From positions 91,760 to 98,783 of the forward strand of contig NZ_JIBO01000006.1 in the NCBI RefSeq assembly GCF_000688655.1: 7,024 nucleotides of DNA, read 5' to 3'. Numbering within the stretch: position 1 is the first letter of the stretch; each line of letters opens with the position of its first letter. Below the pieces are notes generated by a model that saw nothing but the letters and a program-made list of their open reading frames with translations, was not told the origin of the DNA and did no database searches. The position numbers were made by a program, and so were the translations under genes. The DNA comes from Lonsdalea quercina subsp. quercina. Its GTDB lineage: Bacteria; Pseudomonadota; Gammaproteobacteria; Enterobacterales; Enterobacteriaceae. Below, one piece after another: positions 6,969 to 7,024 of the stretch.

Positions 6969-7020
6969 CCATATCACACGATCTATCCCCCCAACCAGAT
7001 AATAGATCGCGTGCATATGG
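6969..7020 (-). other. Long hairpin in the mntP 5' leader
   Basis: In the mntP transcript, bases 7020-7015 (CCAUAU) and 7013-7002 (CACGCGAUCUAU) pair with 6986-6975 (AUAGAUCGUGUG) and 6974-6969 (AUAUGG). That makes 18 pairs broken only by a bulged G (7014) and with one G-U pair (7010/6978). The 15-base loop ends in six G residues (6992-6987). No U tract follows, so it is not a terminator. It ends 14 bases before the ribosome binding site. The G-U pair works only in minus-strand RNA, which fits a role in the mntP leader. Confidence 0.7.
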
Positions 7021-7024
7021 TCTC
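7019..7024 (-). promoter_or_regulatory. Possible 3' tail of a yybP-ykoY Mn2+ riboswitch
   Basis: Reading into the window on the minus strand, the first six bases are GAGACC, which I recall as the conserved 3' end of yybP-ykoY riboswitches. It lies 77 bases upstream of the mntP start. E. coli mntP carries this riboswitch in its leader. The aptamer core would be outside the window, so six bases plus context are the only support. Confidence 0.35.

Noticed and set aside
6942..7016. 25-residue N-terminal extension of MntP
   Set aside because: It falls on the leader hairpin and is absent from the family; GAGG before 6941 marks the real start.

Overview
The window reads as an ordinary chromosomal stretch of an enterobacterium. 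CspC, RlmA, MntP and YniA all look like E. coli relatives, and the small protein YobF sits just before cspC as it does in E. coli. The gene order is not that of E. coli K-12, where yniA lies elsewhere and sitABCD is absent. My best guess is a plant- or environment-associated Enterobacterales genus (Pectobacteriaceae such as Pectobacterium, Dickeya or Brenneria, or a Yersinia/Serratia relative). That is recalled knowledge, not a search result.

Layout. 1-536 (minus): 5' part of yniA, a fructosamine/ketosamine kinase-family gene cut by the window edge. 537-745: a spacer with no gene. 746-4252 (minus): a complete four-gene Mn2+/Fe2+ ABC importer operon, sitABCD (yfeABCD type), each junction a 4-bp ATGA overlap. 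4253-5042: a gene-poor, visibly AT-rich interval with a strong sitA promoter carrying a 19-bp Fur box and, further right, the probable leader of the yobF-cspC transcript. 5043-5409 (plus): yobF, a 44-residue protein gene, and cspC, followed by a clear intrinsic terminator. 5497-6315 (plus): rlmA, the 23S rRNA G745 methyltransferase. 6363-6941 (minus): mntP, a Mn2+ exporter, convergent with rlmA. Its 5' leader runs off the right edge.

How it works together. The locus brings metal import (SitABCD) and manganese export (MntP) within about 2.1 kb of each other, separated by cspC and rlmA. From the Fur box, sit transcription should fall when iron is plentiful. By family knowledge mntP should rise when Mn2+ is plentiful, through MntR and a yybP-ykoY riboswitch. 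The riboswitch core would lie beyond the right edge, but the window holds a striking 18-bp hairpin in the mntP leader between that position and the ribosome binding site.

I see no phage, insertion sequence, CRISPR, toxin-antitoxin or clearly new multi-gene system. The points most worth a second look are the mntP leader hairpin, the 8-G tract in sitB, and the long unexplained interval upstream of yobF.
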